The notes below the pieces were generated by a model, which did no database searches, was not told the origin of the DNA, and saw nothing but the letters and a program-made list of their open reading frames with translations. The translations under genes were made by a program, and so were the position numbers. From contig NZ_JAGYPM010000003.1 in assembly GCF_018343665.1 (NCBI RefSeq), positions 892,687 to 956,686 of the forward strand: 64,000 nucleotides of DNA, read 5' to 3'. This document shows positions 7,791 through 17,682 of this stretch, piece by piece (positions within the stretch are counted from its first letter, which is position 1; each line of letters opens with the position of its first letter). The DNA comes from Cytobacillus citreus (lineage in GTDB: Bacteria > Bacillota > Bacilli > Bacillales > Cytobacillaceae).

Positions 7791-8566
7791 TGATCATGAA
7801 TTTCATTTAAAAATCCAAGCAATTTTTTCATTTCCTGAAAACGAAGCTTATTTTTATGCCATTGTATTGAATTTAATGTTAGAGCAATTACATACCATTT
7901 CATCCTAAGAATTAAATCTTTGGTAAGTGTTCGTCCATATCGCTCAACCCAATCAGACCACTCATTTTTTGGAATATACCAATATAAAATACTTCCAAGA
8001 TCGATGGCTGGATCTCCAATAATTGCCCCATCCCAGTCAATTAAGTACAGCTGATTGTTTTCAGTGAGCAGCCAGTTGTTATGATTAACATCACAATGGC
8101 ATACGGTTTTTTCATCACAGCGTATATTCAATATCTCTTTTCTAAGAAATTCAATAGAATGAATCACTGTCTTATCCTGCTTTAGATCCCCATCAAGTTG
8201 CTCTTCAATGATGCGAAGCAGCATTTCAGGGGAAAGCGGCGATTTTCCCAATCTCTTAAGCATGCCAAGCAAAGGCTTTGAACTATGGATTTTCTTGAGC
8301 AACTTTGCCACACGTACATTATTCATTTCCGTATGATTCAGTTCTCTCCCATTAAGCCATTGCTGGGCAGTTATGACGTCACCGTTTTCTAGTCTTTTTG
8401 TCCAAACAAGCTTAGGAACTATTCCCTCTGCAGATAACACTGCAAGAAAAGGAGACGAGTTCCTTTTTAGGAATAATTTTTGCTCTTCGTGCTTTGCAAA
8501 AAAAGCCTCTCCAGTCGCACCACCAGCAGGAACGATTTCCCATTCTTGTCCTAATAAATGTTTCAA
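7787..8566 (-). CDS. ytmP: Phosphotransferase family protein (APH/choline kinase fold)
   Basis: YtmP belongs to the aminoglycoside phosphotransferase/choline kinase-like fold. The catalytic loop HCDVNHNNWLL and the metal-binding LIDWDGAIIGDPAIDLGSIL are intact, so it should be an active small-molecule kinase. The substrate is not known. It uses a TTG start at 8566 with AGGTG seven bases upstream. The nearby pullulanase and lipid kinase-like genes are the same as in B. subtilis. The spacer 8567-9047 holds no gene, only the amyX terminator. Confidence 0.88.
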   Translation of the reverse strand: MKHLLGQEWEIVPAGGATGEAFFAKHEEQKLFLKRNSSPFLAVLSAEGIVPKLVWTKRLENGDVITAQQWLNGRELNHTEMNNVRVAKLLKKIHSSKPLLGMLKRLGKSPLSPEMLLRIIEEQLDGDLKQDKTVIHSIEFLRKEILNIRCDEKTVCHCDVNHNNWLLTENNQLYLIDWDGAIIGDPAIDLGSILYWYIPKNEWSDWVERYGRTLTKDLILRMKWYVIALTLNSIQWHKNKLRFQEMKKLLGFLNEIHDH

Positions 8567-8884
8567 AATTGTTCACCTGCAATTTAGTAAGCCATTTATG
8601 CTAACAGCTATTATAAAAGCGTACACTCTCCTCGTGATGATAAACATAAAGGCTACCAACTGCATTCATAGTAAGCAGAGATTTTCCCTGCTCGAACTAC
8701 CAGATGATGATAGTTACTTCGCCTATAATTACAGTTTATAAAATGTGGTAGCGTGAGTACGCCAAATGGAAACAGAAGGCGGACTCAATGAAAAGCCCAC
8801 CAAAAATATGATGTATTCTAATAATGAATCGCAAGGTTATCTTTTGATATCCCTTGCCTCTTTACTTTCATTTTTATTAATAAA

Positions 8885-8920
8885 TGAAAAAAGCTATTGA
8901 AAATTCCTCACAATAGCTAT
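8885..8920 (-). terminator. Terminator of the ytlQ-ytlR-amyX operon
   Basis: AGCTATTG at 8892-8899 pairs with CAATAGCT at 8911-8918, and the minus strand continues into TTTTT. It lies about 130 bp after the amyX stop. Confidence 0.7.
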
Positions 8921-9047
8921 CAATATAAATTTTATCTCTTACTAGCTTTTTTCGTCAAGCTTATTTATTTTGGTTATTAAAACAGATTCGTGAATTCTCT
9001 TTTTATATGAACGTATATTTTGATCGAATCTATTGAAGTATTAAAAA

Positions 9048-11201
9048 TTATTTACATACTAAAACATACGAGGAAATTGGCATGAGTAAAAGGGAATATT
9101 CATAAACATACTTAATTGGTGACGTTCCCGCTTTCTGATCATCTGCAAGTACCTCCCAATTTCCCTCAGGAATCATGACAGTTTGTTTATTTTGGGTAGG
9201 ATTAAATAATACCATAATCCGATTCCAGGGACCAAAACTTCTTACATCTTCAATAATATAACAAATAACAGGCTTATCAGAGGAGAGAAACCTTAAATGC
9301 TTTCTTATTTGTTCAGAAGTGGAAAACCGAAAAGCTTTATGTGCCTTTCTTATCCTAATTATTCCTTTTATATAATTGACATTCTCAGAATATCGAGCTT
9401 TTCGATCCCAATCTAAACGGTTTATTTCATCAGATGCCAGGTAACTATTGCCAACTCCTTCTTTTGTCCGGAAAAACTCTTGGCCGCTATGCAAAAATGG
9501 AATTCCTTGTGCAAGCAATACCATCACTGTAGCTAGACAATGCTGCCGCTTCTTTATATTTTCTTCCTTCGTAGATGAACAAACATTTAATTTATCCCAT
9601 AATGTATGGTTATCATGTGACTCCACGTAGTTCACTGATTGGACTGGTGATAGAAAGAGCCCTCTTTCTTTCTTTTCTAACCCGATGCTGCCCGTAAGAA
9701 CCTGCTTGGCTGCCTCATAATAATGTTCATTCCCAAGAGCATATCCCTTATCATATAAATTAAATGTACTTCCTTTTATCGTATCCCTAAACCAATCATT
9801 AAAATGGCCGATTTTCGGCAGCTGCTCCTGATTGCTGATATTCGCCTTTTGATTCTTCTGAATTGGTGTATTCAAATCCCATCCTTCACCAATAATAATG
9901 GCTGTTCGATCTACTGAATCAACCGCCTCACGAACTTTATTCATTGTCTCGATGTCCAGGATACCCATTAAATCGAAGCGAAATCCATCTATTTGATACT
10001 CCTCAAGCCAAAACTTAACCGAATCTAAAATAAATTTTCTTGCCATTAATCGTTCTGAAGCAAAATCATTCCCAACACCTGTTCCATTTGAAGGCATTCC
10101 AAACTCATCATGGCGAAAGTAATAGCCAGGTACAATTTTTTCAAATGAAGAATTTTCTCGTATATAGACATGATTATAAACAACATCCATGATGACTCTT
10201 AATCCTTGTGAATGGACAGCATTAATCATTGCTTTCAATTCCCGAATTCTGGCATATGGATTAACTGGGTCGGTAGAATAGCTCCCTTCTGGAGCATTAA
10301 AGTGCAGAGGATTATAACCCCAGTTATATTCCTGATTCAATCCCCTTTCATCAATACCTTCAAAATCCTGAAGTGGGAGAAATTCAATATGGGTCGCACC
10401 AAGTTTCTTAACATATAATAATCCGGTTGGAGCTCCCTCTTTATCTGTCGTATTCAATTCTCCTGCACCAAGATATGTCCCTTTTTTTGTCACACCGCTG
10501 TTTGGATGAATGGTAAAATCTCTAACATGGGTTTCGTAGATAATTGCATCTGTTGGGTTTTCAAGAGGGGGAAGAGGAGGTTTTGCCATTTTCGTTTTTA
10601 GTAAATCGACGATGATGCCATATTCGCCATTGACACTAACAGAAAAGGCATATGGATCCACTGCCTCCCGCCATTCTAGGTTTATACAAACGAGAAAAGA
10701 ATAGCGGTATTTTTCCAAGTCTCGATTGACGTATGTGCACCAAATGCCATTTTCTTTTCTTTCCATCTCAACGGTTTCATGCGTAGTTTCTTTTTCAGGC
10801 ATCAATTTAAGCTTTACACTTGTTGCAGTAGGTGCCCAAACTGTAAAGCTAGTTCCTTGATTTGTATAAGAACAGCCAAGAGCTCCTTCATAATAAAATG
10901 CTTCATCGAAAGCGGGTGTTCGAATAACTGCACCTATTTGTAAATCGGTTCTTCCGCCAAATTCATCTAACACCAAATACTGCTCGCCAATAATAGGTTT
11001 CCTTTCGATCTTGCAAACATATTTCATCGAATCTTCTATAGCTGTTCGATTAAGTATTTTTACCTCAGAAATGACTTGATTATGTTCATCTATTAAGGAA
11101 AAAAAAGCAGAATTTCCACCGTGATAGTCATAAGGAAGTAAAACAGTCATGATGTTCATCTCATCTAAATATGCAAAGAATTTACGATTAATAGAAATCA
11201 T
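9048..11201 (-). CDS. amyX: Type I pullulanase
   Basis: AmyX debranches alpha-1,6 linkages in pullulan, starch or glycogen. The 717 residues match B. subtilis AmyX. They comprise an N-terminal beta domain, a CBM48-like domain (~110-200) and a GH13 barrel. The nucleophile Asp is in DGFRFDL (~410), the acid Glu in IIIGEGWD (~437) and the transition-state Asp in VESHDNH (~529). The type I signature normally written YNWGYDP reads YNWGYNP here. There is no signal peptide, so it is intracellular. Its ribosome site AGGAGG lies inside the end of ytlR, and the genes overlap by 14 bp. Confidence 0.95.
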   Translation of the reverse strand: MISINRKFFAYLDEMNIMTVLLPYDYHGGNSAFFSLIDEHNQVISEVKILNRTAIEDSMKYVCKIERKPIIGEQYLVLDEFGGRTDLQIGAVIRTPAFDEAFYYEGALGCSYTNQGTSFTVWAPTATSVKLKLMPEKETTHETVEMERKENGIWCTYVNRDLEKYRYSFLVCINLEWREAVDPYAFSVSVNGEYGIIVDLLKTKMAKPPLPPLENPTDAIIYETHVRDFTIHPNSGVTKKGTYLGAGELNTTDKEGAPTGLLYVKKLGATHIEFLPLQDFEGIDERGLNQEYNWGYNPLHFNAPEGSYSTDPVNPYARIRELKAMINAVHSQGLRVIMDVVYNHVYIRENSSFEKIVPGYYFRHDEFGMPSNGTGVGNDFASERLMARKFILDSVKFWLEEYQIDGFRFDLMGILDIETMNKVREAVDSVDRTAIIIGEGWDLNTPIQKNQKANISNQEQLPKIGHFNDWFRDTIKGSTFNLYDKGYALGNEHYYEAAKQVLTGSIGLEKKERGLFLSPVQSVNYVESHDNHTLWDKLNVCSSTKEENIKKRQHCLATVMVLLAQGIPFLHSGQEFFRTKEGVGNSYLASDEINRLDWDRKARYSENVNYIKGIIRIRKAHKAFRFSTSEQIRKHLRFLSSDKPVICYIIEDVRSFGPWNRIMVLFNPTQNKQTVMIPEGNWEVLADDQKAGTSPIKYVYEYSLLLMPISSYVLVCK

Positions 11202-12165
11202 TCATGTTTACCTCCTCTTCTTTCAAGTTACCGTCTAATATGACAGGAAGTGCTTTATGGCACGCCGAAACCTCTAATGGGGTATAGCCGATATCTTCCC
11301 CATCTGCATGAGCAAATAGCGCACCGGAAGAATGTATTTTAATGCTTCTGCCAGTTAATGCTGTTACTTCCTTAAACTTAGTATGTCCACCCCAAAATAC
11401 AGTGATAGAAACAAATAATAGCTTGATTCTTGATAAATCGTGGACAACTGTAATGTTTAATAATCCATCAAAAGGAGATGCATCTGGAGAGATTTTCATT
11501 CCTCCACCATAAAAAGGCTGATTGGACACAGTTACAAACCAGGCAGAATCAAAGGAATATTTTCTTCCATCAATCTTTATATCCATCGAAACTGGTTTAT
11601 ACGTAAACATATTTTTTAATAAAAAATATACATAAACAAATTTTCCGAGAGAAAAGCGGTTTAAAAGCCGCTTAATTCTTGAACGATTCACTTCTCTAGA
11701 AATAAGCGCATCAAACCCTGCCCCCATATTATTAATAAAATATATATCTTTATTGTCTTTTGTTACTATCTTCCCTGTATCAACAAATAACGGATTGTGT
11801 TGATCTAGTTCCTTTAATAGTGAAAAGAGGGCTTGAGATGGTTTTTTGGGAATACCAAATCCTCTTGAAAAGTCATTACCTGATCCGCATGGAATAAAAG
11901 CTACTTGAACATTGCTAAATAATGCAGCCCCATTCAAGACCTCATGCAGCGTACCATCACCACCAACTGCAATGATCGTAGCCCTATTTCCTTCTGCTTT
12001 TGCAGCAATGGTTTGTGAAATTTCCTCGGCGTGCCCACTGTATTCTGTAAAAAAAGCCATATAAGAAATTTTTTGTTCCATTAATATTTTTTCTAATTGG
12101 CTCCATACCTTTTGACAATAGCCATTTTTTGCTTGTGGGTTAATGATAAAATAAATATTATTCAT
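11188..12165 (-). CDS. ytlR: Diacylglycerol/lipid kinase family protein
   Basis: YtlR has the diacylglycerol kinase catalytic domain. The ATP loop is AVGGDGTLHEVLNGA, followed by CGSGNDFSRGFGIP and the C-terminal HADGEDIG. Members phosphorylate diacylglycerol, sphingosine-type lipids or related substrates at the membrane; the true substrate of YtlR is unknown. I use the ATG at 12165 (MNNIYFIINP), with AAGG eight bases upstream, rather than a TTG at 12180. It is translationally coupled to amyX. Confidence 0.9.
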   Translation of the reverse strand: MNNIYFIINPQAKNGYCQKVWSQLEKILMEQKISYMAFFTEYSGHAEEISQTIAAKAEGNRATIIAVGGDGTLHEVLNGAALFSNVQVAFIPCGSGNDFSRGFGIPKKPSQALFSLLKELDQHNPLFVDTGKIVTKDNKDIYFINNMGAGFDALISREVNRSRIKRLLNRFSLGKFVYVYFLLKNMFTYKPVSMDIKIDGRKYSFDSAWFVTVSNQPFYGGGMKISPDASPFDGLLNITVVHDLSRIKLLFVSITVFWGGHTKFKEVTALTGRSIKIHSSGALFAHADGEDIGYTPLEVSACHKALPVILDGNLKEEEVNMNDFY

Positions 12166-12185
12166 AGGATCAACCTTCAAAAATA

Positions 12186-13181
12186 TTAATCTTCATCTGG
12201 CAGTTCCCATTCAAGCCTTCTAATTGATGTTGTTTGGCAAAATTGAAGTAAAGCTTGAGCCCCTTTGAGTTGGTTGTGTTTTAATGGTGAACTAAGATTT
12301 CTCATACTATTAAACCATTCTTCATAGTTTCGTTTTTCTATAAGCTGGACATCAAATGGTAATGCCGGATAATCAATATATCCGTTTCTGGATAAGACTA
12401 TTTTGTGAATAGGCAGATCTATTTCATTCATTTGAAAGATTTGCTGAACAATTTTCCCCGTTCGATTTAAGGCGGGTAATGGATTCAAGACTTTTTTCTC
12501 CTTACCTTTTCCGCGCTTCAGCCAGAATCTCTCTTTAGAGCCAATAAAAACGGCAAGATCCTCACTCTCAAGAAAACTGATGCACCAAACACCAGTTGGA
12601 CCCAAGATAATTGTTTCTACTTCTACAGGAGCTTTTTTTAATAAAAAAAGTGGAAAATATAGAACAAGATAAGTATCCGGAAATCTTTGAAGAAAATATT
12701 TGAGCCTTTCATCATAATAGTATTTTCTTTCGACGAATGATTTTTCCGTTAATGTTGAGCTGGCCCATTTCATTTGAAAGCTGAAGAGCTGATCAAGAAA
12801 CTGATGCTTTAATTCTTCAATCGAATCCGGCCGATAAGTAAAGTTTGTTTTGAAATCAAAATTTACTTCCTCATCATCTTCTTCATCCTCCGATTTTTCG
12901 GGTTCTTCTAAAATCATTTCTTCTTCATCTATTTCATTTTTTCCTATTTTTAGAAAACCCTTTAATTTGTTCATAAAGGGCTGTTTTTCTTCTATAAACC
13001 AGTCAGTTGTATCTTGATTTGCTTGATATTGATCCATAAAAAAACTGGGATCGTTATTTTCCCATGCAGATTTCAATTTTCCCCATTGCTGTTTTTTCAA
13101 TCTGACATAGCGCGAAGGGTATAAATAAATATTCTGTTCATAACGTGAAACATAATCCTGTATTTTAATTAATTGTCCCAT
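12186..13181 (-). CDS. ytlQ: YtlQ, NERD-like uncharacterised protein
   Basis: YtlQ is a conserved Bacillaceae protein of unknown function. The N-terminus MGQLIKIQDYVSRYEQ is typical of the family. Residues ~65-90 form an acidic low-complexity stretch (EEPEKSEDEEDDEEV). The middle (~180-240), with GPTGVWCISF, FWLKRG and NPLPALNRTG, resembles a nuclease-related (NERD) fold, which I infer only from pattern. It is the first gene of the ytlQ-ytlR-amyX unit; the gap to ytlR is 20 bp. Confidence 0.82.
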   Translation of the reverse strand: MGQLIKIQDYVSRYEQNIYLYPSRYVRLKKQQWGKLKSAWENNDPSFFMDQYQANQDTTDWFIEEKQPFMNKLKGFLKIGKNEIDEEEMILEEPEKSEDEEDDEEVNFDFKTNFTYRPDSIEELKHQFLDQLFSFQMKWASSTLTEKSFVERKYYYDERLKYFLQRFPDTYLVLYFPLFLLKKAPVEVETIILGPTGVWCISFLESEDLAVFIGSKERFWLKRGKGKEKKVLNPLPALNRTGKIVQQIFQMNEIDLPIHKIVLSRNGYIDYPALPFDVQLIEKRNYEEWFNSMRNLSSPLKHNQLKGAQALLQFCQTTSIRRLEWELPDED

Positions 13182-13285
13182 TTCTATTTGCCTGCCTTGT
13201 TTGTTCAGAGTTTACCCTAAATTTTCTAAATATAATTAAAAAATATAGAATATTCACTGAACTGTAAGATTATTGTATGATAAGT

Positions 13286-13858
13286 TTATTCGTCCAGCAA
13301 CGGAAAGATTGCTGTTCTTTCATATTTAGGAATTTGATCTAAATGAGTCTGATATAAGACTACCTCACTTGCCTTAAAAGTTAGAGGTGAAGGATGAAAA
13401 GGATTGTTTTCCCCTAATAGACTTGTGTGAAAAGAAGAGCTGCCTGCCCATTTTCTCGCTAATGTGATATGAGGTTTGAATGGTCTAGTTTCTAATTTAA
13501 AGCCTGCATTGACACATGCCTGATATACAATATTATGTATTTCTGTTAATCTTTCCTCTTTTAAAGTATCTGCCCAAAATATTCTAGGCGCATCTCCTCT
13601 TCCGAACACTCCAAGCTGATTTATATGTAATGAAAAAGGCTTCTGTTCTTTTAATCTTTCTTGAACAAGGATTTGTGCTTTACGCAGCATATCCTCCTCA
13701 GCCGCTCCTAGAAATGCCAAGGTAATATGAAAATCTTCAAAATGAACCCAACGCTGAAACGGAAGATTCTCTTTTATTATCGAACATACTTCCTTTAACT
13801 TTAGCTTTGTTTCAATTGGTAAACTGATCGCAAAGAAAAAATGAGTCTTTTTATCCAT
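13286..13858 (-). CDS. ytlP: RNA 2',3'-cyclic phosphodiesterase (2H family)
   Basis: This ThpR/LigT-type protein opens 2',3'-cyclic phosphates and belongs to the 2H phosphoesterases. Both catalytic HxT motifs are seen, HITLAFLG near residue 46 and HITLARKW near residue 131. At 190 residues it has the family length. The ATG at 13858 follows TGGAGGGCTAAA. It is conserved in order with ytlQ and dat. Confidence 0.92.
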   Translation of the reverse strand: MDKKTHFFFAISLPIETKLKLKEVCSIIKENLPFQRWVHFEDFHITLAFLGAAEEDMLRKAQILVQERLKEQKPFSLHINQLGVFGRGDAPRIFWADTLKEERLTEIHNIVYQACVNAGFKLETRPFKPHITLARKWAGSSSFHTSLLGENNPFHPSPLTFKASEVVLYQTHLDQIPKYERTAIFPLLDE

Positions 13859-13941
13859 TTTAGCCCTCCATTAAGTAAGTGAGTGACATATTAACTTATT
13901 TTAGCAAATAAAAAAGCCATGTTCTACCTTAGCTGAGGTTC

Positions 13942-13988
13942 AAAAAAAGCAAGCCTAAGCATCAAAAATGATGTTAGCTTGCTTTTTT
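13942..13988 (-). terminator. Strong terminator after dat
   Basis: AAGCAAGC...GCATC pairs with GATG...GCTTGCTTTTTT, a long stem with A/T runs on both sides. It ends dat on the minus strand and could act in both directions. Confidence 0.85.
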
Positions 13989-14016
13989 ACTAAATCATTA
14001 TTTTTTTACTTTAAAG

Positions 14017-14883
14017 TTAAGCTTCTACACTTAAATGGCCGCATTCTTTCTCAATTTCCTTCTCAAAAAGCTCCTGAAGCTTTTTCGTAATAGGCCCTGG
14101 TGTGCCATCGCCTACTTTATTTCCTTCTATTTCACTAACAGGAGTTACTTCTGTAGTCGTACCAGAGACAAACACTTCATCTGCTGCATTTAGGTCATCT
14201 AGAGTGAAGGCCGTTTCTTCATAAGACATATCATTATTTCGGCAAATTTCTAATACTTTCTGTCTTGTAATTCCATTAAGGATTAGATTATCAGCTGGAT
14301 GAGTGATAACCTTGCCGTCTTTCACAATCAGTACATTCGATAGACTTCCTTCTGTTACTGTTCCATTACGATGCTGAATTGCCTCGAAGCAGCCTGCTTC
14401 AACAGCCTTTTGCTTCGCCATTAAATTTCCTAGCAGGTTCAAGCTCTTAATATCACAAAGAAGCCAACGAATGTCTTCGTTTAAAATTGTTTTTACACCC
14501 GATTTCATGATTTCTATCGGTCTTACTGCTTCCTTCGTATTTGCTACAAAGGTTGGAAGAACATGATCTCCTGGGAATACATGATTTCGAGGTGCAGCTC
14601 CTCGAGTAATTTGCATGTAAATGGTGCCAAGATCGAGATTATTTTTTTGGATTAGCTTGTTTAACATTTCCTTCATTTCTTCAACAGTATATGGAATATC
14701 CATTTTGATTTTCTTGCCGCTATCAATTAGACGATTAAGATGCTCATTTGCAGTGAACATTTTTCCGTTATAAACTCGGATAACTTCATAAACTCCATCT
14801 CCAAATTGATAGCCGCGGTCTTCCATATCAATCTTTACTTTTGACCGTTCGATGAATTCCCCATTTACGATCACATATTCCAT
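14017..14883 (-). CDS. dat: D-amino acid aminotransferase
   Basis: Dat is a PLP fold-type IV enzyme. It interconverts D-alanine and D-glutamate through 2-oxoglutarate and pyruvate, supplying D-amino acids for peptidoglycan. Family marks are DRGYQFGDGVYEV, RWLLCDIKSLNLLGNLMAKQ (with the PLP lysine), VTEGSLSNV and FVSGTTTEV. The start is uncertain. ATG 14883 (MEYVIVNG) aligns with homologues but sits 12 bases from GAGGAG; an in-frame GTG at 14889 is spaced 6 bases from it. Upstream in-frame codons are not supported. pepV lies just upstream in the same direction. Confidence 0.94.
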   Translation of the reverse strand: MEYVIVNGEFIERSKVKIDMEDRGYQFGDGVYEVIRVYNGKMFTANEHLNRLIDSGKKIKMDIPYTVEEMKEMLNKLIQKNNLDLGTIYMQITRGAAPRNHVFPGDHVLPTFVANTKEAVRPIEIMKSGVKTILNEDIRWLLCDIKSLNLLGNLMAKQKAVEAGCFEAIQHRNGTVTEGSLSNVLIVKDGKVITHPADNLILNGITRQKVLEICRNNDMSYEETAFTLDDLNAADEVFVSGTTTEVTPVSEIEGNKVGDGTPGPITKKLQELFEKEIEKECGHLSVEA

Positions 14884-14958
14884 TTCCACATGCATCTCCT
14901 CATTGTGATATCTCATTTTTAGAAAATAACTTCGGAGCAATCTTAACAAATTTTCATA

Positions 14959-16377
14959 TTATTTTGCAAGTTCAAAAATTGCTTGAGCATAAATTGCCGT
15001 CGCTTTTAGCATATCTTCAATATACATATATTCATCCTTTTGATGAGCGATGTCCTCTCTGCCAGGAAATAATGGTCCAAATGCTACTCCTGATTGCAAT
15101 GAACGAGCGTAAGTTCCTCCGCCAATTGAAATCAGTTCAGCTTTTTCACCTGTTTGTTCTTCGTATACTTTCTTTAAGGTCTGAATTAAAAAGTCATTCT
15201 CGTCCACGTGATGCGGCTTCGAGTCAGAGAAATTTTCAATGATAAAGCTTTCCTTTTGCAGTAAAACTTCAAGCTTTTCTTTTGTCTCTTCCATTTTGCT
15301 TGTAACAGGATAGCGAAGATTCAGGCAAAGTCTGCCCCCTTCTTGCTTTGTGTAGGATAACTTCCCGACATTGATCGTTAAATCTCCCGTAATATCATCA
15401 GAATAAGCAATCCCCAGCTTCTTGCCTCTTGAATCTTCTCTGAAAGAATCGGCAGTAAATTGAAAATAATGCTGTGCTTTCGCGTCTATATTCAATGTTG
15501 ATAAAAATTCTGCCATATATAAACCAGCATTTTTCCCATTATTAGGTTCCATTCCATGTGCGGAAATACCCTCAGCCTCAAGAATTAAATCACCATTTTC
15601 GATGTAATACTTCCCTTTTAAATCATGCAATTTTAGGAAATCTGCATATTTTTGAATGACCTCTGTGTGTTCATATTGAACAACTAATATGGCCTTAGCA
15701 AAGTCTGGAACCATATTATATCTACGTCCTGAATGGAATGAAATGACTTCTACTTGAGATTCTTCATCTTCATTTAAGCTGTCAGCCTTTTGAACAATAT
15801 CAAAATCAGAAATTCCTTTTTCAGCATAAATAATCGGAAAATCAGCATCTGGAGCAAATCCCATAGCTGGCATTTCTTCGTGCTTGAAATAATGATCTAC
15901 ACAGCGCCAATCGCTTTCTTCATCCGTTCCAATAATCATGCGGACGCGTTTATTAAGGGGCAGACCAAGCTCCTTAATAATTTTCATCGCATAATAAGCT
16001 GTCATGGTTGGGCCCTTGTCATCAATCGCCCCTCTTGCATATATTTTCCCATCACGAATTTCAGCACCAAAGGGATCACTGGACCATCCGTCTCCTTCAG
16101 GGACAACATCGACATGGCAAAGAATTCCTACAATTTCTTCTCCTTGTCCAAACTCCAAATGCCCCGCAAGATTTCCTACATTTTTTGCTATAAATCCGTC
16201 TTTTTCTCCTATCTGCAGCATGAAGTGTAGTGCTTCTTTAACACCTTTTCCAAGTGGAGCATCCTCTGTAGCATTTTCTTCATCTAATACACTTTTTATT
16301 TGTAGAAGCTTTTTTGTATCTTCGATCAATGCATCTTTTCTATTCTCAACTTCCTGTGTCCAATTAATTGTACTCAC
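14959..16377 (-). CDS. pepV: Dipeptidase PepV (M20 family)
   Basis: PepV is a cytoplasmic zinc dipeptidase of the M20 family that releases amino acids from dipeptides. The metal ligands sit in CHVDVVPEGDGW, ARGAIDDKGP and GTDEESDWRCVDHY, with ADFPIIYAEKG following. The C-terminal histidine is in GREDIAHQKDEYM. At 472 residues the length is typical. The start is GTG at 16377 with AGGAGGAAAAGCA before it. It precedes dat by 75 bp, as in related Bacillaceae. Confidence 0.95.
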   Translation of the reverse strand: MSTINWTQEVENRKDALIEDTKKLLQIKSVLDEENATEDAPLGKGVKEALHFMLQIGEKDGFIAKNVGNLAGHLEFGQGEEIVGILCHVDVVPEGDGWSSDPFGAEIRDGKIYARGAIDDKGPTMTAYYAMKIIKELGLPLNKRVRMIIGTDEESDWRCVDHYFKHEEMPAMGFAPDADFPIIYAEKGISDFDIVQKADSLNEDEESQVEVISFHSGRRYNMVPDFAKAILVVQYEHTEVIQKYADFLKLHDLKGKYYIENGDLILEAEGISAHGMEPNNGKNAGLYMAEFLSTLNIDAKAQHYFQFTADSFREDSRGKKLGIAYSDDITGDLTINVGKLSYTKQEGGRLCLNLRYPVTSKMEETKEKLEVLLQKESFIIENFSDSKPHHVDENDFLIQTLKKVYEEQTGEKAELISIGGGTYARSLQSGVAFGPLFPGREDIAHQKDEYMYIEDMLKATAIYAQAIFELAK

Positions 16378-16491
16378 TGCTTTTCCTCCTGATTACGTTA
16401 ATGGAATTTTAAATATGTATTCCTAGGAAAAATTATATCAATTTGCAATTAAATATGAAAACCTATAGAAAATTATTAATCATTTGGAACA

Positions 16492-17682
16492 TTAACGCCC
16501 CAGCATACCAATACTGACTCCAAAATAAGATAGAAGCAAAAACCAACCTGTGATAAATAAGCTTAGTATAAGGATTGCTGCGATAAATAAGGTTGTAACA
16601 GCCCTTTTTCTTGCAGAAAAATAGGAAGGCATTTCTCTATACTTATTGCTTATCGGATTTGATGCCGTAATCTTATCCCAAATTAATGAAAGCCAGAAAT
16701 GCATCATTATTAGAAACCCTATGAAAATAGTCGCCTTAATCCACAGTGGCGGAATAATGATCATTGCAGCTGTCGTTACAGAGATAATTTGAATAAATCC
16801 GAAAATATATGAGTAATTTCTGATAAAAATCTTAATAAATAGTTCTGTATGCCCATTCACCTTTGTTCGTTTCTTAAAAATACGTTTCGAGCGGCGAAAT
16901 AGCAACGGCTTCGTTCTTTTAGAAACAGCAGGTTTTTCTATATCATAAGAGAGGCTAAAAATTATATTAATGTGCTTCATTTTGTCTTCAAGACCCATCG
17001 CAATTTCATGATCAATTGAAGAGATTTTTTTTAATGCCTTCAAGCTTTGAAAAACGGATGCAGCCATCAGAATAGCACCACATATATAAATAAATATGAA
17101 TAAATCTTTTTCCCATAGTAAATAAATTAGTTGGCTAAACAAACTAAATACAATAAATAATAGAATTCCGGCTGCGATTTTTTTAAATTTTATTTCTATT
17201 CTTCTTAAATAAAATTTCACAAGCAAAATGGTTGTTTTTAGTGAGAAAAAATAAAAAAACAAAGTAATTATTTTCTGCCAATCTAGAAGATAGTGGTTTC
17301 TCAAGAATGGAAGCAAGATTAGTATGGAGACCCCTGTACTAAAAAACTGAACTAGCAGTGAATAAGCATATCCCCACTTCTTCATACCAATAAAGATTGG
17401 CCCATTTTTTATAAGGAAAACTTTATCAGCTTCCTGAACATATGTACGAATACGGCCGCTCCATGAAAATAAATAGATAGAGAAGAATATTAAAGAAAAG
17501 GGAAGAAATTCAATCCAAGCAGGCGTCTCCTGCCACCACGTTCGGTACATCATGATAAAGATGGCAGCAGATGGAATGATTAAGTATAGAATGATTGTCC
17601 AATCTGCTATTGATCGAATGACTCCATATTGATATTTCCACGCTCTTATCAAACGGTTCATAAATATCTTTCTACTATTCAT
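16492..17682 (-). CDS. ythQ: EcsB-type ABC transporter permease
   Basis: YthQ is an EcsB-like membrane subunit with about nine or ten predicted hydrophobic segments, starting at residue ~28 and ending LLSYFGVSIGMLGR. Together with the ATPase YthP it forms an ABC exporter of unknown cargo. I start at the ATG at 17682, with GGAAGG eight bases upstream. The gene then overlaps ythP by 8 bp, which implies coupled translation. A TTG at 17700 is the alternative. Confidence 0.87.
   Translation of the reverse strand: MNSRKIFMNRLIRAWKYQYGVIRSIADWTIILYLIIPSAAIFIMMYRTWWQETPAWIEFLPFSLIFFSIYLFSWSGRIRTYVQEADKVFLIKNGPIFIGMKKWGYAYSLLVQFFSTGVSILILLPFLRNHYLLDWQKIITLFFYFFSLKTTILLVKFYLRRIEIKFKKIAAGILLFIVFSLFSQLIYLLWEKDLFIFIYICGAILMAASVFQSLKALKKISSIDHEIAMGLEDKMKHINIIFSLSYDIEKPAVSKRTKPLLFRRSKRIFKKRTKVNGHTELFIKIFIRNYSYIFGFIQIISVTTAAMIIIPPLWIKATIFIGFLIMMHFWLSLIWDKITASNPISNKYREMPSYFSARKRAVTTLFIAAILILSLFITGWFLLLSYFGVSIGMLGR

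Noticed and set aside
8567..9047. Possible small gene in the ytmP-amyX spacer
   Set aside because: A plus-strand reading from 8373 extends into it antisense to ytmP without a ribosome site; only a terminator is supported.
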